Source: Triplophysa rosa (lineage: Eukaryota; Chordata; Actinopteri; Cypriniformes; Nemacheilidae). From it: 64,000 bases of DNA. Location: assembly GCF_024868665.1 (NCBI RefSeq), contig NW_026634162.1, positions 1 to 64,000 on the forward strand, given 5' to 3'. The position numbers were made by a program, and so were the translations under genes. The notes under the pieces are model-generated. The model was given only the letters and a program-made list of their open reading frames with translations. It was not told the origin of the DNA and did not search any database. Positions 54,409 to 64,000 of this stretch are shown here, piece after piece (position 1 is the stretch's first letter; each line of letters opens with the position of its first letter).

Positions 54409-54880
54409 GGAAGGTGAGTTGGTTTACCTTAGGAGCCATCATCGTGGACGAAGTAAAATTCAGGATGTATATGATTTGTGTCTGTATTAGGTGGTGCGTG
54501 AGCCAGGGGAGCAGGGTGTGGTGTACTCTGTTGCTCCTGTGTCTCAGGCAGGGCCAGTGAAACAGGTCCATCAGATGGAAATGCGTAAGGCATTTATTGA
54601 CGTTGGTCCAAGTAATGGCGACACTGCGTCTGAGAAAGAAGTTAGTTCGAGTAGTATCTCTTCTACGGATTCAGATAGCGATTCTCCTTCATGTGTAGTA
54701 TTGCAAGGTGATTGTGACATGCAACCTTTTAGGTCAGCTGAGGATGGCACCTTGGAGGTCCCCCCTGTGTTAGAAGCTCAACCCTTAGGACTACGGCGCT
54801 CTAGTAGGTGTACCGCGGGCCAGCATTCCAACCCGTTGGAATGGTTGCCTATGACTACAGTCATTGGGCAGGAATTGTAG
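54409..54880 (+). pseudogene. Gypsy pol C-terminal tail
   Basis: GELVYLRSHHRGRSKIQDVY, a stop at 54488, then an acidic/Ser-rich tail and LGLRRSSRCTAGQHSNPLEW, the end typical of the integrase tail of this Gypsy group, stopping at 54880. No envelope-like gene follows. Confidence 0.7.
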
Positions 54881-55065
54881 CCTTGGAAAAGTGTGTGTTT
54901 CTAAGTTTATTTTTTGTATGGGTATATCGACAGGTCGCTGATAAAAGTCTCGGGGGAAGAATGTAGCCGGCGAGCTGGCTCCTTTTGCTTGGAGGGCGTG
55001 GCCGAGTACATGGTTGGAGGGTTTATAAGCAGGCATTTGAGAGGACGCCAAAATATGAGGTCCGG

Positions 55066-55547
55066 TGTCACGAACGGGGGTGAGACACGGATACAAGGAC
55101 AGAGGACCCAGGCACAGACAGCGGGAAGGGGTTAACAAAAGATAGTTTTAATAACATAGACAAAACAAAAACACACGAGGGGGTAAAATACAAAGAACAA
55201 GGGTAGAAACATGGTGGAGGGACAGGGACACGGACTAACTACACTAGACAAGACTAAAGATAACAATTGACATAAACTACAAATAACTAGACTAGACTAC
55301 ACTGAACTAGACACAGGGACTCAGGGCATATAAAGGGATCAAATCAAGAGGTGGACAGCTGTGGGGCATGAAACAATAAACGAGCAATAATGAGGAGACG
55401 AGAGGGCGGGAACAGAGACGAGATCGGAGAGGGTGTATGGAAGGCAATATGGACAAAAATGCCCCTCTCCACATAAAACATGAGGTTCTGTCATGTTCCT
55501 GCCACTAGACCACGAGAAACATGACATGATGCGGCAGAATCATGATA
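55066..55547 (-). repeat. Solo LTR with perfect 5-bp duplication
   Basis: 482 bp, flanked by identical TCCGG (55061-55065 and 55548-55552). One end is TGTCACGAACG, the other TCATGATA, so one terminal base has mutated (GA to TA on the reverse reading). Orientation is set by similarity to the LTR at 26765-27362. It sits in the Gypsy 3' LTR. Confidence 0.88.
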
Positions 55548-55987
55548 TCCGGTCCTTTTGTTTGATAGCAGGCACGTGGAAGCCTTCGGGTATGTTCTGG
55601 CTGTCGTTTGTGCACGGCTATGGCCCAGAGCAGGTAGACTAAGTGGATGTAGTTTTTATGGTTACAAAGCCTTGTTTGAAATCGCGTATCCTATTTAATG
55701 CAGATGCGAACATCGTGCTGTTTGGTAGTACTTCCTTGTTCGTATGTGTGGACGCCGTTTGAGTGAGCAGGTACGTGCATGAATAGCGTGGGGGTTTTCC
55801 CAGCGTTCACAAAACATTGCTTTACTCAACTAAGGTATTATGTTTTTAATGCAGACACGGACTTATAGACCATCAGTAATGTCGGGTGGTTTGATCATGG
55901 AAATAGGTCCAGTGTTGATGGCAGTGCTGCAGGTAATTGCAACTGTGTTTTTATATAGGGTTTGGAGGGTTTTAAAGTGTAATAAGA

Positions 55988-56133
55988 TTACATTTTACAT
56001 TTACGCATTTGGCAGACGCTATTATCCAAAGCGACTTACATTGCATTATCCTATACACTTATACATAGGTATGTGCAATCCCCTGGGATCGAACCCACAA
56101 CCAATGCTCTTACCACTGAGCTACATGAAAGCT
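55988..56133 (-). mobile_element. tRNA-derived SINE in Gypsy LTR
   Basis: On the minus strand the head reads TAGCTCAGTGG (A box, 56113-56123) and GGGTTCGATCCC (B box, 56085-56096), followed by the body ending TAAGTCGCTTTGG...GCGTAAATG. Pol III-type boxes and the TGTAAGTCGCTTTGGATAAT-like body mark a tRNA-derived SINE, not a functional tRNA gene. Confidence 0.75.
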
Positions 56134-56795
56134 AATTAAAGGAAACTTAAAAGAAGATTAAAGGAAACATTTGTATTGTTATTTAAATGATAAAGTGTTT
56201 TTTGTGTTTTTTGTATTAGGTGTAGTTGTTCGCTGTTCCTCCTGTTTGTTTTGGTTTGTTTTCCTTCGCTGGCCGGTCCCTGTATGTATGCGCCGTACGT
56301 TTCCAATCTAGCAGTCGGCTATGGTTATGGTGTATCGGACTGGCTAGCAAGGTGGTTCAAGGTGGTTTCTTTTTCTTTTCTTATTTTTGATTTTGTGTGT
56401 ATGTCCCTTCCCAGCCTCTCAATGTCCAGCCATTATAACACCCTCCATATTACATTGAAGCTTACTGCGCGTGGACTATTCTCTTTCGCGCGGTTTGGTG
56501 TAGAATTGATTTTGGCATGAATTATGTTTTTTTTTTGTTTGTTTGAAGTGTATTATGAGTTTGGGACCTATATATGATTTATTTTGGGATTTTGGGTTTT
56601 GAGTTACTCTGTGTTTAGGCCGACATTGTACCTGGGGGTTGGCTGACGATGAATCAGACCTGTTGAGAGAGGGGGGAATAAATTTGTTATATATGTTGTT
56701 TTTTGTTGGATAATTTATTTGCTTGTCCTAATAAATTCTTATTTTGGGGAAAACCTTGTCCCTTTGTGCGTACTTTAAAGTTCAGGGGTTGCTAC

Positions 56796-57057
56796 CTGTG
56801 CCAAGAGTAAAAGTCTCGGAGTTACATACTGTACATATCCTATTGAGAATTGAGCAGTGTCTCACCTAATCCAAGTTCTTCCACTCAAATTCCGTAAGGT
56901 GGCGAAGGAAGGATGATACCCTGGTGTTAATAGCTGTTGTTTTTCTCTTCACAATTTCGCCTGTCTTTTGACTCACTCCAGTCTTTGCGGTGCACTTTGT
57001 TCCATCCTCTGGATTTTTTCTCACTAAAAATCTTAAATTAACAGGGAAATACTGAAA
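56796..57057. other. Flank of Gypsy element, nothing recognised
   Basis: Non-coding; includes TAAAAGTCTCGG at 56808, noted with the Gypsy LTR. Confidence 0.4.
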
Positions 57058-57328
57058 TACTACTCACCCTCTTGTCATTTCAGACCTGCATGACTTATTT
57101 CTTTTGCAGAACACAAAAGAATATATTCTGAAGAATGTTGGTAACTGAACAGCAGTGGTCACCCATTTACTTCTATTGTATGAACACAAAACCAATGCAA
57201 TGAATGGGTGCCAGTTACCAACATTCTTCAAAATATCTTCTTTCGTGTTCTGTGGAAGAATCAAAGTCATACAGTTTTGAAATGACAAGAGGGTAAATGA
57301 TGACAGAAGTTTCATTTTTGGGTAAACA
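57058..57328. mobile_element. TTAA-family MITE, ends lost
   Basis: CTACTCACCCTCTTGTCATT at the left and GATGACAGAAGTTTCATTTT at the right match the sub-terminal parts of the element at 35219-35632, as do the GAATGTTGGTAACTG / CAGTTACCAACATTC arms inside. Terminal AGGGATAGTT sequences are missing. Confidence 0.7.
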
Positions 57329-57680
57329 TTATCAGCCACATAATCACATCCTTGAACACTGCATTTGTGGTTACCACTACACTGAAACGTGCTTGGTTTC
57401 TGTGACAGAGCAGGTGTGTGATTTCTGAACATGTGAGACTTCAATGCAGAAAAAGTTCTGAAATTCCCAAAGTTCTATGCCACATGAAAATCTGTAATTA
57501 GCTAGGTTTATATAACTTTTTGCATGCTCACAAAACGTTTTTAAAACGGGCAGTAGGTATGGTGGTTGCAAACCTTACAGATATTGCTAGCAGTCTTTCA
57601 CAGAAAATGGTTAAACAAAGTAGTAATAATACTTTACCTTGCTTTTTGCTCTCATGGGAATAAAAATATTCGTTGGAAAT

Positions 57681-57850
57681 GTACGGTTCTCTCAGCTCCG
57701 CCGGGAAAGTCCTCTCAGCTCTGTTGGGAAAGCGCGGTTCTTTCGGCTCTGTCGGGAAAGTTCTCTCAGCTCCGTCGGAAATGTGTGGTTCTCTCAGGTA
57801 TTAATGGAATTAATGGAGGGCAAAGTCCCTCTCAGCTCCGCCGAAAACAC
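57681..57850. repeat. Short minisatellite (TCTCAGCTCCGCCGGGAAAG)
   Basis: Four to five units of about 24 bp, each with TCTCAGCTC and GTCGGAAA or CCGGGAAA, plus a last partial one at 57827. It falls in an open stretch of about 160 codons (57566-58051), but the protein has no recognisable features. Confidence 0.7.
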
Positions 57851-58203
57851 ACCGTTACATCTTCAGCTCAGGTGTTTTCCAGAACTGTGTCTCTCAAATA
57901 TACTTCCTCGGTAAAAACCTCCTTCGTGCTGCTGTGGGGTTCGTTTTTCAAAAAGCAGGGCAAAGTCTATATGCTATCCCTCAGAAATGAGCAAAATAAT
58001 TACTTTCTGTTTAAAGACCGGGGAAATACAGTAAAATACATCAATTTTTAAAAATACAGTAAATCACTGTATTTAGTGTTTGACGTCACACAAAATTCCC
58101 ATAATGCAATGGAAATTACAGTTATTTACTGCATAGAGAAATTGCTGTATTATACTGGGAGATATAAAGTAAATAACTGTAAAAATTACAGAAATGTCTA
58201 ACA
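57851..58203. other. No recognised feature
   Basis: Non-coding; several TACAGTAAATCACTGTATTT-like short palindromes at 58030-58190 suggest a small MITE remnant. Confidence 0.4.
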
Positions 58204-58470
58204 GTGTTGTTAACAATTATGTAATGTATTAGCTAACATGAACTAACAATGAACAATTCTTTACAGCATGTATTAATATTAATTCATGTTAATTTCAGCA
58301 TTTACTAATACATTATTAAAATCAAACATTGTCACTGTTAACATTCGTTAATGTACCATGAACTAACATGAATAACTGCATTGACATGAACTGACATTAA
58401 CAAGGATTAATAAATGCTAATGTTAGCTAATGCATTCACTAATGTTAACTAATAGCACCTTATTGTGAAG
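58204..58470. repeat. MITE-like repeat (AACTAACATGAACTAACA)
   Basis: Many alternating forms of ACTAACATGAAC / GTTAATGTTAG, with right side CACCTTATTGTGAAGTGTAAC. This is the internal-palindrome pattern of a common fish short DNA element. Ends are diverged, and no target duplication was found. Confidence 0.55.
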
Positions 58471-58612
58471 TGTAACATAGAAAACTCATGCATAGGCTAA
58501 AAAATTCTGATATTTAGACTCTCTCAGCAAGGGTTTAGTAAAACATAAACAGATATTTCAGTATATTGGTAACAAATACATTCTCTGAGTGTTTATATGT
58601 CACATCCATAAC

Positions 58613-59700
58613 TGTCACATCCGTCAGTTGGAGTGCCCTTGTGCTACACCAGAGAGGACTCCCCACATCACCCAGACTGCCATATTACACTACATTACCC
58701 ATAACCCTTTGCTGGACTCATCCATGATTGCATTCACCTGTTTTCTGATAGCTTTGTTGTCTAGTGCATATTTATCTCAGTGTGTTCGGTTTTCGTTTGT
58801 CTGGCATTGTTGTTTAAATGTTGATGTGTTCCCAGTGTTCTTGAGTTCCTTGTGTTCTGTGTTCTGTTGGACTTTAGAGGCAGTCCTGCATGTTCAAAAT
58901 TCGAAGAGAAACTTTTAAGTTCAAAACTGAAGTTTATTAATCAGATTTCAAAGAATAACAAAGCTTTGGGTTGTCAGTTGCTCTCCACACTCTCTCCAAC
59001 AGCCAACCACCAAAATATTCAAATACACCCATATTTATAAAGTATGTGACGTCGCTCTATCTTCTGACTCCTCCTCTGCTTTTTGCTCCCTTTCCACCAA
59101 TCACCGTGAAGTCCTTTTTCTTAGTTCCTGTAAAATAACATTTCAAAACGTATATCCTGTGGTCAATCGCCAGTCCTGAGGAATGTTCTCCAGGACAGTT
59201 TCTTTTTGGGGAGCGGTCTCCTAGAAACAGTCCATTGTGGCCGGACAACATACCAACATTCTTAACATTCTTTTAGTAAAAAGAAAACACTCAATCATCT
59301 AATGTTTTTAATTATATAGCGTTGTTTCTTAATCCTATGATTCATTAAAACACATCACAACTCATGATTATACTTAAAACATATGTAGTGGATTAATTCA
59401 TATTATTTCTTTTCTTTATAACTCTTTGTGTGTGTGTGTTTATCTAGATAATTTATGACTCCAACCCCCAACTTTCTCTGTTCTCCCTGCCTGCCACAGC
59501 AACCCCCCACCGAGCGAAACAGAAAGCACACGACAAAAACACACAGCCCAATGAAACAAATGAAAGAAAACACTTATTGATTATATTGATATTTAAATCA
59601 TACTTTTATCTGAAAAATATTCCCACAGTTCATCTGTGTTTTTGGATTAATAAAGACTCTTATCTGCATTTGGATCCTGCTCTCCTGTCTCATCTTAACA
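58613..59700 (+). repeat. LTR with perfect 5-bp duplication and internal insertion
   Basis: Starts TGTCACATCCGTCAG and ends TGTCTCATCTTAACA, flanked by identical ATAAC (58608-58612 and 59701-59705). AATAAA is at 59649-59654, near the right end. The length of 1088 bp and a change of character at about 58875-59610 (AT-rich, with pyrimidine-rich pieces) suggest that a second sequence of about 0.7 kb is inserted in a shorter LTR. No coding interior; solo LTR. Confidence 0.8.
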
Positions 59701-59705
59701 ATAAC

Positions 59706-60288
59706 GCTGGAATCGGGGAGATAAAAGATGTTTGTTGAGATTTATTTTGTGTTTAATGCCACCTTAGAGCATATATAGTAGGTTTTTCTTGAAAGGCTAA
59801 CATATTATTGCTAGAATAAATGTGATTTCACTTTTGGAAGCATGCTTTTATGCTCTATATTGTGCTCCAAATTCAGCCAGTTGCATACTCAGAACTGACG
59901 TCAAGAACAAAACACATTCCCAAATAAAAAATGCTACACAACCCAATTTTAGCCTGTTTTACAATCGCAGATTTCTCCAAACTGATACTAAATTGCTTTG
60001 TTACAGACTGACAAATGAATCCGTCATTACCTGGTTCAGATCATGGGTGTAGCTTCCGGGGGGGCCTCAATCGGCTAAAAGATGTTTGATGAGTATGTTT
60101 GGTTAGTAACGTAACAAACAGAGATTGTGAATGATATGATTAAAAACATAATATTAACGTTACAAATTACTAAGATCAATTTTTATGAAATTCGAAATTA
60201 GTTCTTATTTTTTGTTATAATACTTTTGTTATATATTTGTTCGCAATGTTATTTGAGTTTATTTTAAATGTTTAATTGAAATGTTTGA
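59706..60288. other. No recognised feature
   Basis: AT-rich. GTGTAGCTTCCGGGGGGGCC at about 60049 resembles a hAT-type end, without a partner. Confidence 0.35.
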
Positions 60289-60289
60289 A

Positions 60290-61630
60290 CTAGTTGGAGT
60301 TTTTGTTAAATGTTACATTTTGATTATAGATGCTGTAGTGAGCTTCAGTCAGCAAAACATAGAATATTTCTTAATTTGGCAACATTTTTAAGGTGGAAGA
60401 AGGCTGTTTTTGTGACGTTTGAGATGTGATTTCCAGATGACAGGTTACGGTCTAATGTAACGCCTAGGTCTTTAACTGTATTTGTTGGAGTAACAGTGCT
60501 GCCTTCGATTTGCAGGTTATAATCCGAAATATTCAGATCACGTGTCTTTTGTCCGATAAGTAATATTTTTGTTTTATTAGACTTTAAAAGAAGGAAATTA
60601 CTAGTCATCCAATGTTTTATATCTTCGATGCACTCTGCCAATTTGGATAGCTGGAAGGAATCATCTGGTCTTGATGAGATATACAGTATAGCTGAGTATA
60701 ATCTGCATAACAGTGGAAGCTAATTCCATGTTTTCTCATAATGTTGCCAAGGGGCAGCATGTATATGGAAAATAGCAAGGGTCCTAAAACCGATCCCTGA
60801 GGTAATCCATAATTTACTTGAGTTAGATTTGACGATTCCCCATTTAAATGGACAAATTAATATCTGTCTGACAAGTAAGATCTGAACCATTGTAGTGCCT
60901 GTCCCTGAATACCAGTATAATTGTGTAAGCGATCTACAAGTATGTTATGGTCTACAGTATCGAATGCAGTGAGATGTTACCTTTATCTGATGCTATAAGC
61001 AGGTCGATTGTAATTTTAATGAGCGCAGTTTCAGTGCTATGATGCGGTCTAAAGCCTGACTGGAATTTTTCGTGTATGTCATTATTTTGTAAGAAAGAGC
61101 ACAACTGAGTGGAAACTACTTTTTCTAGTATTTTAGACATGTAAGGGAGATTTGAAATCGGTCTATTGCTTCCTAGTTCATTGGGGTCTAAGTTTGGTTT
61201 CTTGATAAGAGGCTTAATGACGGCCAGCTTAAACGGACGTGGGACATGGCCTACATTAATTGACAAGTTGATAATGTTATAAATGGGTTCAATTGCAACA
61301 GGTAGTAACTCTTTTAATAATTTAGTTGGTATGGGGTCTTATAATCATGTTGTAGGTTATATGTTGCAATAAGTTTAATTAAATGTTCCTGTTTTATAGG
61401 TGAAACACTAGGTTTTCTTTTGGGGCGATGGTTGGTACTAATTCATAGGACAGACTTGGAGGTTAAGTTTTTACTATTTTGTCTCGTATGTTTTCGATTT
61501 TCTCTGTAAAAAATGTCATGAATTCATTGCTACCAAGGTGCGGCGGAATAACCAGGTCAGGTGATTTCTGTTTATTTGTTAATTTAGCAAATGTACTAAA
61601 TAAAAACCGTGGAAAGGTTTTGTTAGGTTC
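60290..61630 (-). mobile_element. Older L2-group LINE fragment, copy F
   Basis: Minus-strand fragment of ORF2 from a relative of copies A-E. 60345-60641 encodes [20 protein letters not shown] and VKDLGVTLDRNLSSGNH; 60952-61266 encodes [20 protein letters not shown] and [15 protein letters not shown]. The RT catalytic region between has decayed (TCTGCATAACAGTGGAAGCT near 60700 corresponds to the YADD area). The 3' tail is absent. Its protein differs from copy A at many sites, so it is a distinct and older subfamily. Confidence 0.8.
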
Positions 61631-61914
61631 TAGACCTTATTTTCAAATAACAAATAATTTAATAATTATCTGTTAAACATGTTATAACCAGCAATGTAAT
61701 ATCCAAGACAACTAAGATACAAATAAATTAAGATACACAGTAAAGGTTTGTTCCCCTGAACTCAACCTTGTTGCAGACGTTTGTGCTGCTATACTAGACG
61801 GTAGACTCTGAACTTGGTTGATCTGTTACAGTCTCTAGGGGCATGGGCTGGAGACCCAGAACTTTGTGTTACTGTTACAGTGTCTCTGATGGGAAGATTC
61901 AGAATAAGGCCACG
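61631..61914. other. No recognised feature
   Basis: Non-coding spacer before the Harbinger-like element. Confidence 0.4.
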
Positions 61915-62067
61915 TTTACACAATGAAAAACGGAAAAGTTTTTCCTTTGCGTTTTTGAAAAGTTTCACGTACACATGATAGCGTTATCAAAACTGTCTGC
62001 ATTTACACGGATCCAGGAAAACGGATAAAAACGCTGTAGTATGCACGTCAGGCCAGTGAATGGCGTT

Positions 62068-62340
62068 GTTGTGGCCTAATGGTTAGAGAGTCAGACTCAT
62101 GACCAGAAGGTTTCCAGTTCGATTCTCAGGGCAGGCGGGTAACGACTGAGGTGCCCTTGAGCAAGGCACATTACCCCTACTTGCTCCCCGGGCACTGCAG
62201 TGATAGCTGCCCACTGCTCCGGGTGTACGTGTGTTCACGACTTGCTGTGCATGTGTTCACTACTCTCTGGATGGGTTTAAATGCAAAGGTCACATTTTGG
62301 GTATGGGTCACCATATCTGAGAAATAGGTCACTTTCACTT
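62068..62340 (+). mobile_element. V-SINE superfamily SINE
   Basis: The tRNA-like head has an A box TGGCCTAATGG (62072-62082) and a B box GTTCGATTC (62118-62126). It is followed by the V-SINE central domain with GAGGTGCCCTTGAGCAAGGC and TGCTCCCCGGGCACTGC, and then a 3' part with GGTATGGGTCACCATA. V-SINEs are widespread in fishes and are copied by LINE enzymes. It is nearly complete; the A-rich or repeat tail is not distinct. Confidence 0.88.
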
Positions 62341-62547
62341 AAAGAAACAGGGCGTGCCTTGGCACATACACATGCACAGTTATAAGGCAAAAGTGCTTTT
62401 TAATACCGTTGGTCAACGTATATGTGTGTTTAAAGTCTGGCGAATGTAAATAGTGTGTCTCCGCTGGTCTTATTGGTGCAGAAAATCCACATTTTTGGGG
62501 GGAAACGTTAATACATAGTCGAGCAGCGAGAGCTCACAGTACGGAAA

Positions 62548-62611
62548 GCCGCCATATTGTTTTGGCTATACTCGCGTGACCGAGCGCGTTATACGCATGC
62601 GCATGACGTCA
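62548..62611 (+). promoter_or_regulatory. YY1, NRF1 and CRE-like site cluster in MITE
   Basis: GCCGCCATATT (62548-62558, the reverse of a YY1 site), CGCATGCGCA (62594-62603, NRF1-like) and TGACGTCA (62604-62611, perfect CRE palindrome) lie within 64 bp. These are typical of CpG promoters. Activity is inferred from motif match only. Confidence 0.45.
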
Positions 62612-62796
62612 TCATCATCGGAAAGTTCCGTCTTGCAGTTTACATAGAAACTAAAAAGGCGGCATTTTTCAAAAAGTTGCACTTTGAGACCTGTTATCAA
62701 AAGTTTGCGTTTTCAGTCCCCCAAGACGCTGTTTCCGTCCAAGATGCATACATTTTTTGTGTTTTCAGTTGAAAACGGTTTTGTGTAAACGGCCCC

Positions 62797-62916
62797 TAAA
62801 TAGTTTCTGCTAAAAAGGTACTTTTAACCCTTTTCAGGTAAGGAGATTCCATTTGGTGCTTCTCCATTCCAATGCCGTGATTGGCTGCTGATGTCAGAGG
62901 GCTCACTCCAGTGGCG
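62797..62916. other. Spacer, nothing recognised
   Basis: Short non-coding stretch. Confidence 0.4.
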
Positions 62917-64000
62917 TAACTTTGTTTTGAAAAGTGGTGGGGACAAAGACGACACAAACAATACTGTAATAAATTGTTTCTGCAAGAACTCATCAGGAAT
63001 ATTCATGGACGTCACAAGCGCGAAACATGTAGGTGACTCCTCTAGAAAACAGTATAAAAACTGCACCGCTTTATCGACTGCTTCAGTGGTGTAACGTTAG
63101 TGCTAAAGACGCATAACAAGTAATATTGACACCGCCGTGAAGCAGGTTCGAATCTGCTGATCTCACTGTTCTAATTTTTCACATATCAGATCTGCTTCCA
63201 TTTGTTTTTAAACTATATCATGTTTTCATCAGTAGATCATTTAAAGCATGTTGTGCTTTATTATATGTAAGGATGGCTGTTGCCGTACGTAATTAAACGT
63301 ATTAATTCGTGATGAAACAAAAACTACTTAAACGAATGTGTGTTTTCCCCGTGTTAAAAATTTGGTGTTTGACAACCCCCTGCTAATAAGGACAAACATT
63401 CAAGTATACAGGGGAAACAGATGGAAAATAATATCTTAAAAAAATCTTATTTTCACTAATTACTACGGGCATTGCCTGATAGGCTACAAATATACAACAA
63501 ACTTTCTAAATTTTGTTTTGAACTCATGAAACTACAAAGTTGTGACTTATTCCATTTATTGGAGTTTTCTATCAAGTATCAAAATGTAATTAATTTAGCA
63601 ATAGGCGATAGCAACCGCATGTCGAGAACAATAAGGACGAATATATAGCATCAAAGTGCAATTAAGCGCAAAATGTTTGGTACATGTATGACTTGAACAG
63701 CCATTTTCAAATATTTTCATCATTTTATTAAAAATAAATACCTTTACAATCTGATATGTGATAGGGAAAAAGTTCAGCAAACTGCAGTCGCGAACCCACG
63801 ACGACATGAAGCAGGTAACACTTGCTTTACGCTCTACGCCACGGGAGCAGTGAAGCTTCGTGTGCCTTTCTTACATTTTGTCTATTCCAATCTGAAACTG
63901 ATGGGCGAAGTTAGTATAAATAGCCTCTGCTTACAAAGCGGGCTACTTGCACGGTAAATAGACACTCCGTATTTTTTATTTCTTACAATAAGTGGTGGGG
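62911..64000. mobile_element. Left end of hAT-like element with tRNA-like segments
   Basis: CAGTGGCGTAACTTTGTTTT at about 62911 is a hAT-type end; the opposite end is not within the window. AAGTGGTGGGG recurs at the window's last bases in the same orientation. Inside, 63083-63165 (+) and 63785-63850 (-) are tRNA-like (GGTTCGAATCTGC, and on the minus strand TGGCGTAGAGCG...GGGTTCG), each followed on its own strand by TCACATATCAGAT. They may be two head-to-head SINE copies or parts of the element. The T-stem of the first does not pair as a real tRNA. Confidence 0.45.

Larger units (their letters stand above)
45840..56795 (+). mobile_element. Ty3/Gypsy retrotransposon, host of four insertions
   Basis: A plus-strand Gypsy element running gag, protease remnant, RT, RNase H, integrase, tail and 3' LTR. 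The 5' LTR and the start of gag are missing. Four later insertions lie in it: a solo LTR (47013-47617), L2-group LINE copy C (48749-53165), a solo LTR (55066-55547) and a SINE (55988-56133). Without these the remaining Gypsy sequence is about 5.3 kb. Coding regions have stops and shifts, so it is dead. Confidence 0.82.
54962..56795 (+). repeat. Gypsy 3' LTR, with two insertions
   Basis: Begins TGTAGCCGGCGAGC after the purine tract CGGGGGAAGA and ends near GGGGTTGCTAC, an inverted TGTAGC/GCTAC pair. Subtracting the solo LTR (with its TSD) and the SINE leaves about 1.2 kb. TTTATAAGC near 55021 and AATAAATTC near 56731 may be promoter and poly(A) signals. The right end is uncertain by a few bases. 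TAAAAGTCTCGG occurs both just before the LTR (54942) and just after it (56808). Confidence 0.6.
61918..62796. mobile_element. Harbinger-like MITE with nested V-SINE
   Basis: The ends GGCCACGTTTACACAATG and TTTTGTGTAAACGGCCCC are imperfect inverted repeats, flanked by TAA (61915-61917 and 62797-62799), the 3-bp duplication of PIF/Harbinger elements. Sub-terminal AAAAACGGAAAAG and GTTTTCAGTTGAAAAC are also related. No transposase. A V-SINE at 62068-62340 has inserted in it. Confidence 0.65.

Noticed and set aside
62068..62135. Possible tRNA gene with A and B boxes.
   Set aside because: The V-SINE central domain follows directly; it is a SINE head. The same holds for 56085-56123.
1..64000. A bacterial-type defence, secretion or biosynthetic cluster.
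   Set aside because: No operon structure, bacterial ribosome-binding sites or such protein families; all readable proteins are transposon-derived or mgat4b-like.

Overview
This is vertebrate, almost certainly ray-finned fish DNA, and probably a cyprinid (carp, goldfish or zebrafish relative). The evidence is CR1/L2-group LINEs ending in TTGAG repeats, a V-SINE, fish DIRS, BEL/Pao and Gypsy remnants, many hAT and TTAA-flanked short elements, and GT-AG exons of a vertebrate gene. There is no bacterial or operon-like organisation.

The only host gene I can support is an mgat4b-like gene (N-acetylglucosaminyltransferase IV) on the + strand. Two consecutive exons are present, at 25991-26037 and 34752-34865. 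They join in frame through a split leucine codon, and the second matches MGAT4B best. The rest of the window appears to be intron: at least 25 kb upstream of the first exon, 8.7 kb between the exons, and at least 29 kb downstream of the second. Other exons of the gene were not found here.

Layout. 1-9.6 kb: a THAP-domain-like coding remnant (- strand) split by a long inverted-repeat (foldback) element with TA target duplications. That element holds a Rex1/Babar-type LINE (+) and an intact L2-group LINE (-). 9.6-25.7 kb: two L2 fragments, two hAT-type elements (one with a perfect 8-bp target duplication and a nested MITE), a decayed gag-like sequence, and a complete non-autonomous LTR element with 5-bp target duplications. 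26-34.7 kb (intron between the exons): an LTR fragment, a 1.9-kb near-perfect palindrome, and a second copy of the non-autonomous LTR family broken by a hAT MITE. 34.9-41 kb: a TTAA-flanked MITE and a second intact L2-group LINE. 42-56.8 kb: a chain of truncated hAT transposase, BEL/Pao, DIRS and Gypsy sequences. The Gypsy element carries two solo LTRs, a SINE and a third intact L2-group LINE, each of these insertions datable relative to its host element. 56.8-64 kb: MITEs, an LTR, an older L2 fragment, a Harbinger-like MITE with a nested V-SINE, and the left end of another hAT-like element.

Most elements are dead. The three L2-group copies with an uninterrupted 976-codon endonuclease/reverse transcriptase frame are the exception; two of them encode identical proteins, which points to recent retrotransposition. 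Coding calls rest on reading motifs by eye, and no alignment or database search was run.
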